DNA of 30,133 bases from Sedimentisphaerales bacterium (GTDB lineage: Bacteria > Planctomycetota > Phycisphaerae > Sedimentisphaerales > SG8-4), in NCBI GenBank assembly GCA_016932895.1, contig JAFGCA010000406.1, positions 1 to 30,133 on the forward strand. The letters are read 5' to 3'. Within the stretch, counting starts at the first letter, position 1, and each line of letters starts with the position of its first letter. Positions 1 to 9,089 of this stretch are shown piece after piece. Position numbers and translations under genes: made by a program. Below the pieces are notes generated by a model. That model did no database searches, had not been told where the DNA came from, and worked only from the letters and a program-made list of their open reading frames with translations.

Positions 1-3000
1 CCCTGGATGCCGCTGAGCATGGTCAAGATCAGCCCGATCAACGAGGACTGGAAGTGGAAAGCGGGCTACGAATACCGGATCGAGAATATCATGGGCTTCG
101 ATCACATCCACTCGTGGACGATGGCGGGCCTGCTGCTGATGCCGACGGTCGGCCCGCTGCGGACGCAGCCGGGGCCGGCGGACGATCCGGACCAGGGATA
201 TCGCAGCCGCATCGACCACGACGAGGAGAAGGCCGGCATCGGCTTCTACGAGGTTGTGCTGAAAGACTACGACGTCAAGGTGGAGCTCACCAGCACCACG
301 CGTGCGGCCCTGCAACGCTACACGTTTCCGGAAACCGACCAGGCGCGCGTTCTCGTTGACCTGGAGTTTCCGGCCGAAGAGCCGTACCACAACGAAATGG
401 TCGAGGGCCGAATCACCGCGACCAGCGACCGCGAGATCACCGGATACTCCCGGTTCGAGGGACGCCGAGGCAGCAAGTACCAGGATTACACCCTTTATTT
501 CGTCGTCCAGTTCAGCGAGCCGTTTGTCTCCATGGGCGCCTGGAACGATGGGCAGATCGTCCGCGAGGTCTCGCAGGCTTCCGGGCAGGGCGACCTCGGG
601 GCGTTCCTGAGCTTCCAGACGAACGCGGGCGAACAGGTCCTGGTCCGCAGCGGCATATCGTTCGTGAGCATCGCCAACGCCCGCGAGAATCTGACGCGTG
701 AGCTGATCGAGCCGTTTGATTGGGATTTCCAGGCGGTCGTGGATCACCAACGTAAGACCTGGAACGACCTGTTCCGGCGGATCGAGATCGAGACCGACGA
801 CCACCTGCAGAAGGTCAAGTTCTATACGAATTTCTACCGCGCGTTCTGCGCCAGAACGATCATGAGCGACGTCAACGGGCAGTACGTGGACATGTACGAG
901 CGAACGCAGCAGTTGAGCGACCCGGACTGGCCCGTCCTGGGCTGCGACGCGTTCTGGAACACGTTCTGGAACCTCAATCAGCTCTGGAACCTGGCGGCGC
1001 CGGACGTGTCGGAGAAATGGGTGCGTTCGCTGCTGGAAATCAACGACAAGGGCGGTTGGCTGCCGAAAGGCCCGGCCGGCGTCGAGTATACCAGCATCAT
1101 GGTGGCCGAGCACGCTATTCCGCTGATCGTGGCGGCCTACCAGCATGGGATTCGCGGCTTTGACGCCGAGGAAGCTCTCGAGGCCATGGTCCACACGCAG
1201 ACGGCGGCCCCGCAGGCTCATCCCGGCGGCGGGCACGTCGGCAATCATCAGCTCAAGCCCTACCTCCAGTACGGCTACATCCCCATCGGACAGGGGGCTG
1301 CCTCCAACACGCTCGAATACGCCTACGATGACTGGTGCGTCGCGCAATTTGCGAAGGCCTTGGGCAAGCAGGATGCCTATCAGGAGTTCAGCAAGCGCGG
1401 CGCTTATTGGCGCAACATCTTCGACAAGGACTCGGGATTCGCCCGGCCCCGTCACGCCGACGGGCGTTGGCTGGAGGACTTCGATCCCTACAGCGGCAAG
1501 GGCGGCTGGGTCGAGGGCAACCCGTGGCAGTTCACCTGGTTCGTGCCTCAGGACGTCAAAGGGCTGGCCGAGGCCATGGGACGCGAGCGGTTCATCGAGC
1601 GTCTGAACGAAGGGCTGGCCAAGTCCGAACCCTCGCGCTTCAACGCCACCGGCGACCGCATGGCCGACTACCCCATCAATCACGGCAATCAACCCAGCAT
1701 GCAGGTGGCGTGGTTGTTCAATCACGCCGGCGCTCCCTGGCTGACGCAGAAGTGGACGCGGGCCATTCTTGAACGTTACTACGGCGTCGGTCCCAGCGAC
1801 GGCTACCCGGGCGACGAAGACCAGGGACAAATGAGTGCCTGGTTACTCATGAGCGCGCTGGGCCTGTTCCAGACCGATGGCGGCTGCCGCATCGACCCGG
1901 TCTACGAGATCGGCAGCCCGCGGTTCGCCAAGGCCACCGTTCGCTTGCATCCGGACTATTACGAAGGCGGCGCCTTCACCATCGTCGCGCGCAACGCTTC
2001 GCGCCTGAATAAGTACGTCCAGTCCGCCACGCTCAACGGCGAGCCCCTGAATCGCTGGTGGATCTCCGCGAACGACCTCCAGGCAGGCGGCACGCTGGTT
2101 GTGGAGATGGGACCGGAGCCCAACAAGAGCTGGGCCGCTGGCGGCAGCGATCCGTTGGCCTCGACAGCGGGGCGGTACGATGTCTCTACACCCCTGCCCG
2201 AGGCGATTCGTACGAAGCTGGACCTGGCGCCGTTCTACCAAAAGTGTCTCGATATGGACGGACTGTCCGTGGTCGGCTCGGCCAGGGTTTCCGACCATGC
2301 CTTGCGCGAAGCGGCCTGGATTCTGCGGCACATGCTGTCGGGGCGCGGTGACATCATCAACGCCATGGCCGAGCGAGAGGTCCGCGTGGCAATCATGGCG
2401 GCCACGGAGTACACGACCGACGTGCCCGAGCACAGCCGTCTCAAGCCCAAGGTCTATTGGGATCGGCGGGCGCGGGGTCTGGGCGCGACACGCCGGGCCC
2501 CGGCCGTCAGTTGCGGGGAGGAGAACCTCCTTTGCCATCCGGGCGATCCGTACTCCACGGAGAATATTCTCATCCACGAATTTGCCCACGCCATGCACGC
2601 GATGGGCCTGCCGGTGGTGGACCCGGCCTTTGACGGGAAACTCAGAGCCGCGTTCGAGAAGGCCAAAAGCCGCAATCTCTGGCCCGACACCTACGCCATC
2701 ACCAACCGCCACGAGTACTGGGCCGAAGCGGTCCAGTGCTGGTTTGACAACAACCGCGAGAACGACGCCCTGCACTGTCACGTCAATACTCGCGCCGAGT
2801 TGAAGGAGTACGACCCCGATCTGGCGAAGCTCTGCGCCGAAGTCTTCGGCGACGGTCCGTGGCGGTATCGCAAGCCCATGGATCGGCCCGAGGCGGGACG
2901 GGCTCACCTTGCCGGCTGGGAGCCCGACCGGTCGCCGCGCTTTCGCTGGCGCCAGGCGCCGCTGACCGACAAGCCGCGTGTGCTGATCCAGACGGCGATC

Positions 3001-3486
3001 GGTGATGTCGAGGTGGAGCTTGACGCCGTTGGCGCCCCGGCTACGACGAAGAACTTCCTGCGCTACGTGCTCGAAGGCTTTTACAGCGACGGGCTTTTCT
3101 TTCGCACGGTCACCGCCTCGAACCAGCCTGACGACCCGGTGAAGATTGCGGTCGTGCAGGCGCAGGCGAATCCATCCTGGGAAGAAAGGGCCTTCGATCC
3201 GATTGCCATCGAGCGGACGCGCGACACAGGGCTTCGTCATCTCGACGGGACGATCTCCATGGCGCGATCGGAGCCGGATACGGCCACGCACCATTTCTTC
3301 ATCTGCGTCGGGGACCAGCCCGAACTGGATTTCGGCGGCACGCGCAATCCCGACGGGCAGGGCTTCGCCGCCTTCGGTCGCGTCGTCAAGGGGATGGAGG
3401 TCGTACGCAAGATTCATGAATCCAAGGCCGAAGGCCAGACGTTGACGCCTCCCGTTCGCATACAGCGGGCCGTCAGGGTCCACTGA
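1..3486 (+). CDS. GH92 alpha-mannosidase fused to zinc-peptidase-like and cyclophilin domains (5' truncated)
   Basis: The frame is open to the window edge and begins inside the GH92 N-terminal domain, so signal peptide and true start lie upstream. Residues are numbered from the Met at base 7. Residues 1 to about 715 are GH92, a calcium-dependent exo-alpha-mannosidase family. The proposed acid Glu503 lies in WVEGNPWQFTW, and the proposed base pair Asp603/Asp605 lies in GDEDQGQMSAW. After a short linker, residues about 730-960 form a metallopeptidase-like domain with HEFAH (His857, Glu858, His861) and a downstream Glu in HEYWAEA (residues 902-908), consistent with gluzincin zinc ligands. Residues about 989-1155 are a cyclophilin-type peptidyl-prolyl isomerase domain: Arg1033 in FFRTV, then HHFFICVGDQPELDF and FAAFGRVVKGMEVV. 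The three domains share one frame without an internal stop. GH51 follows after 44 bases, probably in the same operon. The GH92 and cyclophilin calls are firm. Peptidase activity is inferred from the motif. Confidence 0.92.
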   Translation, partial: PWMPLSMVKISPINEDWKWKAGYEYRIENIMGFDHIHSWTMAGLLLMPTVGPLRTQPGPADDPDQGYRSRIDHDEEKAGIGFYEVVLKDYDVKVELTSTTRAALQRYTFPETDQARVLVDLEFPAEEPYHNEMVEGRITATSDREITGYSRFEGRRGSKYQDYTLYFVVQFSEPFVSMGAWNDGQIVREVSQASGQGDLGAFLSFQTNAGEQVLVRSGISFVSIANARENLTRELIEPFDWDFQAVVDHQRKTWNDLFRRIEIETDDHLQKVKFYTNFYRAFCARTIMSDVNGQYVDMYERTQQLSDPDWPVLGCDAFWNTFWNLNQLWNLAAPDVSEKWVRSLLEINDKGGWLPKGPAGVEYTSIMVAEHAIPLIVAAYQHGIRGFDAEEALEAMVHTQTAAPQAHPGGGHVGNHQLKPYLQYGYIPIGQGAASNTLEYAYDDWCVAQFAKALGKQDAYQEFSKRGAYWRNIFDKDSGFARPRHADGRWLEDFDPYSGKGGWVEGNPWQFTWFVPQDVKGLAEAMGRERFIERLNEGLAKSEPSRFNATGDRMADYPINHGNQPSMQVAWLFNHAGAPWLTQKWTRAILERYYGVGPSDGYPGDEDQGQMSAWLLMSALGLFQTDGGCRIDPVYEIGSPRFAKATVRLHPDYYEGGAFTIVARNASRLNKYVQSATLNGEPLNRWWISANDLQAGGTLVVEMGPEPNKSWAAGGSDPLASTAGRYDVSTPLPEAIRTKLDLAPFYQKCLDMDGLSVVGSARVSDHALREAAWILRHMLSGRGDIINAMAEREVRVAIMAATEYTTDVPEHSRLKPKVYWDRRARGLGATRRAPAVSCGEENLLCHPGDPYSTENILIHEFAHAMHAMGLPVVDPAFDGKLRAAFEKAKSRNLWPDTYAITNRHEYWAEAVQCWFDNNRENDALHCHVNTRAELKEYDPDLAKLCAEVFGDGPWRYRKPMDRPEAGRAHLAGWEPDRSPRFRWRQAPLTDKPRVLIQTAIGDVEVELDAVGAPATTKNFLRYVLEGFYSDGLFFRTVTASNQPDDPVKIAVVQAQANPSWEERAFDPIAIERTRDTGLRHLDGTISMARSEPDTATHHFFICVGDQPELDFGGTRNPDGQGFAAFGRVVKGMEVVRKIHESKAEGQTLTPPVRIQRAVRVH

Positions 3487-3530
3487 TTCGTGTATGTAGG
3501 GAAAACTCTGAAATCGAAAGGGCAGATGCG

Positions 3531-5495
3531 ATGAAGACAATTCTCATCAGCGGTGTAGTCGCACTGGCAATGGTAACGGTGATCCCGGCACCGGCGCAGG
3601 CGCGTGTTTCCACGGTGCGCGTCGACCTCGCCGACCAGGGCGAGCCCATCTCGAAGTACATCTACGGGCAGTTCATCGAGCATTTGGGCCGGTGTATCTA
3701 CGGCGGCCTCTGGGCCGAGATGCTCGAGGACCGTAAGTTCTACTATCCCGTCACCGGAGAGGCCCCCGCCTGGACGATGTATAAGCCCGGACCGCGCTCC
3801 TGGGACGGGGAAGGGCATCCGTACGAGCTGCTGACGCGCTGCCCCTGGATGATCGTCGGGGACAAAGAGGCGGTTTCGATGGTGACGCAGGATTCCTACG
3901 TCGGGCAGCACACGCCGAAGATCGCGCTGGCCGGTGACGGCAAGCCGGGCGGCCTCTTGCAGGAGCGGCTCGGCCTGGTGGACGGTAAAGAGTACACGGG
4001 GCGCATCGCACTGGCCGGCGATCCGCAGGCCGGTCCGGTCCGTGTGAGTCTCGTCTGGGGCGGCGGGGCGACCGACCGCGATACCGTGACGATCGATAAG
4101 ATCGGCAAAGCGTACGCCACCTTCCCGCTGCGATTCGCTTCGCAGGGCTCCACCGACAACGGACGGCTGGAGATTGTCGGTACGGGCAAGGGACACTTTC
4201 TCGTCGGTACGGTTTCGCTCATGCCGGCCGACAACCTCCTCGGATGGCGTGCCGATACGGTGGCGCTGCTGAAGGAGCTCAACGCGCCGGTGTATCGCTG
4301 GCCGGGCGGGAACTTTGTCAGCGGGTACGACTGGAAAGAGGGTATCGGCGATCCGGATCGCCGTCCGCCGCGCAAGAACCCGGCCTGGAAGGGCATCGAG
4401 CACAACGACGTGGGGCTCCACGAGTTCCTCGATCTGTGCCGCGAGATCGACGCCGAGGCGTTCATCGCCGTCAACACGGGCCAGGGCGGTGCCGAGGCGG
4501 CCGCCGAGGAAATCGAATACGTCAACGGCGCCGCCGATACACCTATGGGCCGGCTCCGCGCCCGCAACGGCCACCCCAAGCCCTGGGGCGTCAAGTGGTG
4601 GGCCATCGGCAACGAGATGTACGGGGACTGGCAGCTCGGCCACATGCCGCTGGAGGAGTACGTCAAGAAGCACAATCGCGTGGTGGACGCCATGCGCAAG
4701 GTCGATCCCAAGTTCAATCCTATCGCTGTCGGCGCCAAGGGCCGCTGGAGCGAGCAGATGCTCACGACGTGCTCCGACCACATGAGTCTGATCAGCGAGC
4801 ATCTCTACTGGCAGGACCGCAACGACGTGGTTTCACACGTGGCGCAGATCGCCGCACAGATTCGCGCGGTGGCCGAGGCGCATCGGGGATACCGCCAGAA
4901 CATCGCGGCGCTGGCGGGCAAGGACATCCGCATCGCCCTGGACGAGTGGAACTACTGGTACGGGCCGAACGAATACGGGGAGCTCGGCGTTCGCTACTTC
5001 CTCCAGGATGCGCTGGGGATGGCGGTCGGGCTGCACGAGTTCTTCCGCAACAGTGACATTTACTTCATGGCCAACTACGCCCAGACGGTCAACGTCATCG
5101 GTGCGATCAAGACGACGAAGACCGAGGCGGAGTTCGAGACGACCGGGCTGGTGCTGAAGCTCTACCGCGAGCGGTTCGGGGACGTTCCGGTGCAGGTCGC
5201 CGGGGATTTCGAGCCGTTGGACGTGGCTGCGGCGCTGTCGCCCGACCGGACCGCCGTGACGGTCGGCGTGGTCAATCCGACGGACGAGGCCCAATCGCTT
5301 TCGCTGAAAACCGAGGGCGGGCGCCTTGCCGGCCGGGGGCAGAAATGGACCCTCACCGGCGCCGACAAGTGGTCGCACAACGCACCCGGAAAACCGCGTC
5401 AGGTGGACATCGTCCAATCCTCGTTCAGCGAAACGACCAGCCGGCTGGAAGTCGCTCCTTTGAGCGTCACGCTCTATTCCTTCTTCCTGCGGTAA
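3531..5495 (+). CDS. Exported GH51 alpha-L-arabinofuranosidase
   Basis: This enzyme should release terminal alpha-L-arabinofuranosyl residues from arabinan, arabinoxylan or arabinogalactan-type glycans outside the cytoplasm. The 654-residue product begins with a Sec signal (positive start, hydrophobic run, AQA-type cleavage site near residue 25). GH51 signatures run through the protein: YGQFIEHLGRCIYGGLWAE near the N-terminus, VYRWPGGNFVSGYDW, and WAIGNEMYGDW with the acid/base at Glu362. The nucleophile is Glu472 in IALDEWNYWYG. The C-terminal part is the usual arabinofuranosidase beta-sandwich, and the length is normal for the family. The ATG was chosen because it starts the signal peptide and has GAAAGGG eight bases upstream. 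The gene lies 44 bases behind the GH92 fusion and converges on the GH116 gene. Confidence 0.93.
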   Translation: MKTILISGVVALAMVTVIPAPAQARVSTVRVDLADQGEPISKYIYGQFIEHLGRCIYGGLWAEMLEDRKFYYPVTGEAPAWTMYKPGPRSWDGEGHPYELLTRCPWMIVGDKEAVSMVTQDSYVGQHTPKIALAGDGKPGGLLQERLGLVDGKEYTGRIALAGDPQAGPVRVSLVWGGGATDRDTVTIDKIGKAYATFPLRFASQGSTDNGRLEIVGTGKGHFLVGTVSLMPADNLLGWRADTVALLKELNAPVYRWPGGNFVSGYDWKEGIGDPDRRPPRKNPAWKGIEHNDVGLHEFLDLCREIDAEAFIAVNTGQGGAEAAAEEIEYVNGAADTPMGRLRARNGHPKPWGVKWWAIGNEMYGDWQLGHMPLEEYVKKHNRVVDAMRKVDPKFNPIAVGAKGRWSEQMLTTCSDHMSLISEHLYWQDRNDVVSHVAQIAAQIRAVAEAHRGYRQNIAALAGKDIRIALDEWNYWYGPNEYGELGVRYFLQDALGMAVGLHEFFRNSDIYFMANYAQTVNVIGAIKTTKTEAEFETTGLVLKLYRERFGDVPVQVAGDFEPLDVAAALSPDRTAVTVGVVNPTDEAQSLSLKTEGGRLAGRGQKWTLTGADKWSHNAPGKPRQVDIVQSSFSETTSRLEVAPLSVTLYSFFLR

Positions 5496-5516
5496 GCGCG
5501 TCCGTCGCGAAGAAAC

Positions 5517-5569
5517 GGTGGAGCAAGCCCCACCCTGCAAACAGAGCCGCGTGGGGCAAGGATCCACGC
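5517..5569. terminator. Paired hairpins between convergent genes, possible bidirectional terminator
   Basis: Two hairpins fill the 80-base gap between the GH51 and GH116 stop codons. The first (5517-5534) is GGTGGAGC, a two-base loop, then GCCCCACC, with one mismatch. The second (5549-5569) has perfect six-base arms GCGTGG and CCACGC around nine bases. Neither has a clear T-run, so a terminator role is inferred from the convergent position. The first also looks like a short extragenic palindromic repeat. Confidence 0.35.
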
Positions 5570-5575
5570 CACAGG

Positions 5576-8500
5576 TTACGCGCTGATCCGCAGATCGACG
5601 TTGGGTTTCAGCACCACGGGGCTGGCGAACGTGACGGATACTCGGCGGCCGGATTGCTTCTTGCGAAACGCCACCGCGGCGCCGCCGACGGTGACCTCGA
5701 TGCGATCGGCGCTGCGTCCCTCGGGCAGTTCGAAGGCGAATTCGTTCAATCGCAGTGTGCCGTGGGCGATTTGCATGCGGAGCGTCTGTTTGTCCGGCGT
5801 GATTTTCTGCGCGAAGCTGCCCCAGCCTTCGGCGGCGGTGAACGCGGCTTTGAAATCCTCGGGGCGGATCTTCGGGGCGAATGCCAGAACCCCGCGCGGG
5901 CCATGATATTCGTAGCCGCAGGCGGCGACGAACGCGCCGTAGCTGGCCATCGCGCGGGCGTAGTGGTCGGAGCATTCGATCTCGTTGTAGGGATTCCGCA
6001 GGGCGGCGGCGTAGCGGTCGTGAATGGCGCGGGCGACGGCCAGGCCCTCGGCGATCATCCCTTCCCAGATCATATGGGCGGCCACCTGCCACTCGAAGCC
6101 GCTCATGCACTCGTTGAAGTACATATACTGCCAGTGCTTCTTGAAGTCTTCGCGCAGGCCGCCCTCGGGCCAGGTGCACATCAGCAGACCCGCGTCACCG
6201 GCCATCGCGTACCACCGGCCCCGGGTGAATTCCTCGCGGAACGGACCGACGTCGGGCACGAAGTTGTATTTCCACAGGGCCCGCAAGGCGCTTCGGGTCT
6301 TTTCCTCGTCGAAGAGCCGGCCGAGACCGACCTGGAAGGCCCAGCTCTGCCCGAACACCTGGTCGATGTAGCAGCCGTTGCCGATGCCGATGGCGTCGAG
6401 GTGCTCGGGGTCCTCGATCTGGCGGAAGTACTCGCCGTTATAGAGGGACAGAATGCTGCGGCTGCCGCGCTCGGCAATCGTGCGGCAGCGGTCGGCGAAT
6501 TGCGTGTCACCCATCTCGGCGGCCATGGCCTGGGCGGCCCGCAACGTGGCGAGATAGAGCGAGGCCAGGAAGGAGATCTTGCCGAACCAGGCGGCGTCGA
6601 GCGTGTTGGGCTGCGAGCCTTCGATGATCCCGTCTTCGTTGGCGTCGTGGGCGATGAGATACTCGATGGCCTTCTTGATTCGCGGCCAGAGACGTTTCAG
6701 GAACGCGGCGTCCGCGGTCATCTGGTGTTCGCGATAGGCCCCGAGGATGCGGCCGCACTGCCCGTCGTGGGCCGGATGCGCGCTTTGCCCGAGGTTGGCC
6801 CGATGGCCGATGCCGCCGTCGGGGTGAAACGCGAGGCCGAAGTCCACGCGCTGCCGCTGATCGCGCTCGATCTCGGGGAACAGGCGCCCCACGGCCTGGG
6901 CGTAGTGCCAGACGTGCGTGCAGGTCCCGTAGCAGCAGCCGATTCCCTCCCAGGCCCAGAACCGTCCGTCCCTGAAGCGGTAGCAGGTGCTGGTGGCCAG
7001 CGTGGTCGTGTTGGCCATGGTGCGATCCAGGAACCAGTAGGGCAGCGACGAGTCGTACCATGTATCGCGCCACAAACGGGTGGTCGTGCTGAGTCTCTCG
7101 AAATGGGCCGCTACGTATTCGGCCACCGCGCGGGCATCGGCGAACCGCGACGCGTAGTACCGGCCCACGTCGCTCATCCCTGCCACGGAAAGGTTCGGGA
7201 AATGCCAGGTGACGACGAAGGTCACCGTCTGCTTTTCGCCCGGTTTCAGCGAGACCTTGCGGCCCAACGAGCCGATCAGTTTTTCACTCAACGGTTTGCT
7301 TGCCTGGGCAGGCGCATCTTCGAATTGTTCGCCCTGCGCGGCGGCCGCACCGAAAACGTCGTCGCCGCCGTCCAGCAAGGCCAGCGTCATCGTGCCGAAA
7401 TCATACACTTCCTCCAGGACGAAGGATTCGACCGCCTCGTCGGAGAACACGATGTGGTCGACGCCGATATTGCCCCAGCCGCCGGACTCCTGGTCGACGA
7501 TCTGAAGCTGCCCCTGGCGGCCTTGCCACTTCGCCACGTTGAAGGAGCCGGGATTCATGCGATTGTTGTTCCGCCCCGTTGCCGACAGCACCACCTCGCC
7601 GCCGACGAGCAGGTTCAGGCACGTCTTGCCTTTGTGGGCGCCGCCGCCGATCAGGAAATTGATGTACTTGCGCCCGATGGTGAAGGGCTTGCTGGTGAGC
7701 GTGCCGACATGCTGGTCGCCCGCGCGGACGTCTTCGCCCTGGCGGGTATTGTGCGTGTTGACGACGCGCTTCCCCTTGCCCGCGACGTCGCCCTGATAGT
7801 CGGGTATTTTGGCCGTCTCGATCGGTGCGTCGCCGAACGCCGTGCCGGTCGCGGTCCAACCTTCGTAGTTGGTCTTCTCGAAGTCTTCAAACAGGATCTC
7901 GGGGCGGGGCGACGGAGTCTGCTCGGGCGCCGGTTGAGCCGAGCAGACAAGCTGCGTCAGGCCGCGACCGCGTACGATACGATTTTTGCGAACGCCCGGG
8001 ACCTTGTCGCGATGGTAGAGGGCTACGGCGTTCTCCAGCCGGCCGCTGATCTCGGCCTGGACGGTCCGATCAGAGGTGTTGGTCAGCGTGTAGCTCATAA
8101 TCGTCGCCGGCAGCGAGGAATCGTCGGCGTTGAGCGGGATGAAAGGCGAGTAGGCTTCCAGCTCGACGGCAACGGGACAATCCTTGTCACGGTAGGTCAC
8201 GCGGCCGATGGGATACTGTCCCTCGAAGCAAATCCTCGCGAAGCCGCTCTGGTCGAGCGTGCGCGTCCTTCCGTCCACGCGCAGGGCAAAGCCCTGGTCG
8301 ATCGGGGATTGCGGCGCCGCCGGGGAGATGTAGTTGGCGCCGTTGCGCGTGGGGACGGATTGTCCCTTGTATTGCACTTGTCTCGGTACGATGCCCTCGA
8401 CGACGTGATTGAAGATGTCCCAGAGCCACAACCGACCGTCACCGCCCAGATAGAGCGTCCCGGTGCACAGGCCCCCAATCGGCATGCCGATATGCTTCAA

Positions 8501-8779
8501 TGCCTCGGGGTCGGTGACCACGGTCGGTTCCCCGCGCGCGGTCAGCGAGGCGACCCAGGCGGGATCGAGCTTCTTGTCGGTTGGGATGATCTTCAAGTAC
8601 TCATTGGCGTCGAAGGGCCCGGCGATGACGGGCAAGGCGCTGCGGCTCAGGGCGATTCCCGCCGCCCCGGCAGCGGTCGCGGCGATGAAGTCGCGACGAC
8701 TGACTTCATCACAACGGTGCGCGGTCGCCTGCCCTTCGTTGCCACAACACGGCTTTCGGTCCATTTCCCGCTGTCCCAC
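5576..8779 (-). CDS. Tat-exported GH116 (GBA2/DUF608-like) glycosidase with inserted GH32-type lectin-like module
   Basis: This belongs to the GH116 superfamily, whose characterised members are beta-glucosidases, glucosylceramidases and beta-xylosidases. Substrate cannot be read from sequence. The GTG start is preferred because AAGGAG lies six bases upstream; an ATG five codons later is the alternative. A Tat signal follows (SRRDFIAATAAGAAG). Next come an N-terminal beta-sandwich domain (GMPIGGLCTGTLYLGGDGR) and a C-terminal alpha/alpha-barrel. Glu611 in FWAWEGIGCCYGT aligns with the family nucleophile position, and Asp728 in NTLDAAWFG with the acid/base. Residues about 295-447 interrupt the N-terminal domain with a module typical of bacterial GH32 enzymes (GTLTSKPFTIGRKYINFLIG, KTCLNLLVGGEVV, GGWGNIGVDHIVFSD). 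The product is about 1067 residues. It lies downstream of the esterase gene on the same strand, separated by a repeat-filled gap. Confidence 0.87.
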   Translation of the reverse strand: MGQREMDRKPCCGNEGQATAHRCDEVSRRDFIAATAAGAAGIALSRSALPVIAGPFDANEYLKIIPTDKKLDPAWVASLTARGEPTVVTDPEALKHIGMPIGGLCTGTLYLGGDGRLWLWDIFNHVVEGIVPRQVQYKGQSVPTRNGANYISPAAPQSPIDQGFALRVDGRTRTLDQSGFARICFEGQYPIGRVTYRDKDCPVAVELEAYSPFIPLNADDSSLPATIMSYTLTNTSDRTVQAEISGRLENAVALYHRDKVPGVRKNRIVRGRGLTQLVCSAQPAPEQTPSPRPEILFEDFEKTNYEGWTATGTAFGDAPIETAKIPDYQGDVAGKGKRVVNTHNTRQGEDVRAGDQHVGTLTSKPFTIGRKYINFLIGGGAHKGKTCLNLLVGGEVVLSATGRNNNRMNPGSFNVAKWQGRQGQLQIVDQESGGWGNIGVDHIVFSDEAVESFVLEEVYDFGTMTLALLDGGDDVFGAAAAQGEQFEDAPAQASKPLSEKLIGSLGRKVSLKPGEKQTVTFVVTWHFPNLSVAGMSDVGRYYASRFADARAVAEYVAAHFERLSTTTRLWRDTWYDSSLPYWFLDRTMANTTTLATSTCYRFRDGRFWAWEGIGCCYGTCTHVWHYAQAVGRLFPEIERDQRQRVDFGLAFHPDGGIGHRANLGQSAHPAHDGQCGRILGAYREHQMTADAAFLKRLWPRIKKAIEYLIAHDANEDGIIEGSQPNTLDAAWFGKISFLASLYLATLRAAQAMAAEMGDTQFADRCRTIAERGSRSILSLYNGEYFRQIEDPEHLDAIGIGNGCYIDQVFGQSWAFQVGLGRLFDEEKTRSALRALWKYNFVPDVGPFREEFTRGRWYAMAGDAGLLMCTWPEGGLREDFKKHWQYMYFNECMSGFEWQVAAHMIWEGMIAEGLAVARAIHDRYAAALRNPYNEIECSDHYARAMASYGAFVAACGYEYHGPRGVLAFAPKIRPEDFKAAFTAAEGWGSFAQKITPDKQTLRMQIAHGTLRLNEFAFELPEGRSADRIEVTVGGAAVAFRKKQSGRRVSVTFASPVVLKPNVDLRISA

Positions 8780-8851
8780 GGTTGTCTCCTTTCCTACGCG
8801 TAGGATCGGCTTGAAGCCCACGCTGACGACCCCTCCATACGAAGAATCTGC

Positions 8852-8867
8852 ATGGGCTAAAGCCCAT
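8852..8867. repeat. Short extragenic palindrome
   Basis: ATGGGCTAAAGCCCAT is a perfect palindrome with seven-base arms and a two-base centre, followed by CCTACCGG. A degenerate relative (TAGGATCGGCTTGAAGCCCA) lies at about 8801-8820 just upstream of the GH116 ribosome binding site. It looks like a REP-type extragenic element. No function can be assigned. Confidence 0.6.
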
Positions 8868-8907
8868 CCTACCGGCTACATACTGCCTTGTCGATTCGGG
8901 AAGCGTC

Positions 8908-8996
8908 GGGTGGCAGCGTCAAGCGAAGCTTGGCGATGGCATTTCCGCGTTCGCATGACCCCATCGCCAAGGCCGCCGGCCTTGACGCTGCCACCC
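8908..8996. repeat. Nested inverted repeat, copy 1 of an intergenic element
   Basis: The outer arms are GGGTGGCAGCGTCAAG (8908-8923) and its exact reverse complement (8981-8996). Inner arms are TTGGCGATGG (8930-8939) and CCATCGCCAA (8961-8970). A third small hairpin, AAGGCC-GCC-GGCCTT, spans 8969-8983. A related copy lies at 14554-14627 with the same orientation relative to the preceding - strand gene. There is no transposase, so it is either a REP/MITE-like element or a shared 3' structure. Confidence 0.8.
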
Positions 8997-9089
8997 GATG
9001 CCATGGTATCGGTGGTGCAAGAGCTTGAGTTTCTTGTACAGGTCGCGCTGGCGGACCTGAGCCTTGACGTTGTTTTACGTTTGGCGGTT

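Larger units (their letters stand above)
8780..9089. other. Repeat-bearing intergenic gap without a credible gene
   Basis: This 310-base gap separates two - strand genes, the esterase upstream and GH116 downstream. It holds the GH116 ribosome binding site, a 16-base palindrome (8852-8867) and a large nested inverted repeat (8908-8996). A further small stem at 9039-9059 pairs CAGGTC with GACCTG. Short frames crossing the gap have no convincing start or family resemblance. Confidence 0.6.

Noticed and set aside
1843..3540. 565-codon - strand frame opposite the fusion gene
   Set aside because: It is rich in Arg, Val, Gly and His without family resemblance, and mirrors codon bias of the + strand coding frame.
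3414..4802. 462-codon - strand frame opposite the GH51 gene
   Set aside because: It is antisense to an intact glycosidase with catalytic motifs and has no motif of its own.
5345..8803. 1152-codon + strand frame opposite the GH116 gene
   Set aside because: It is a GC-rich shadow of the - strand gene, has no recognisable domain, and overlaps the end of the GH51 gene. The GH116 product has a Tat signal, domains and active-site residues.
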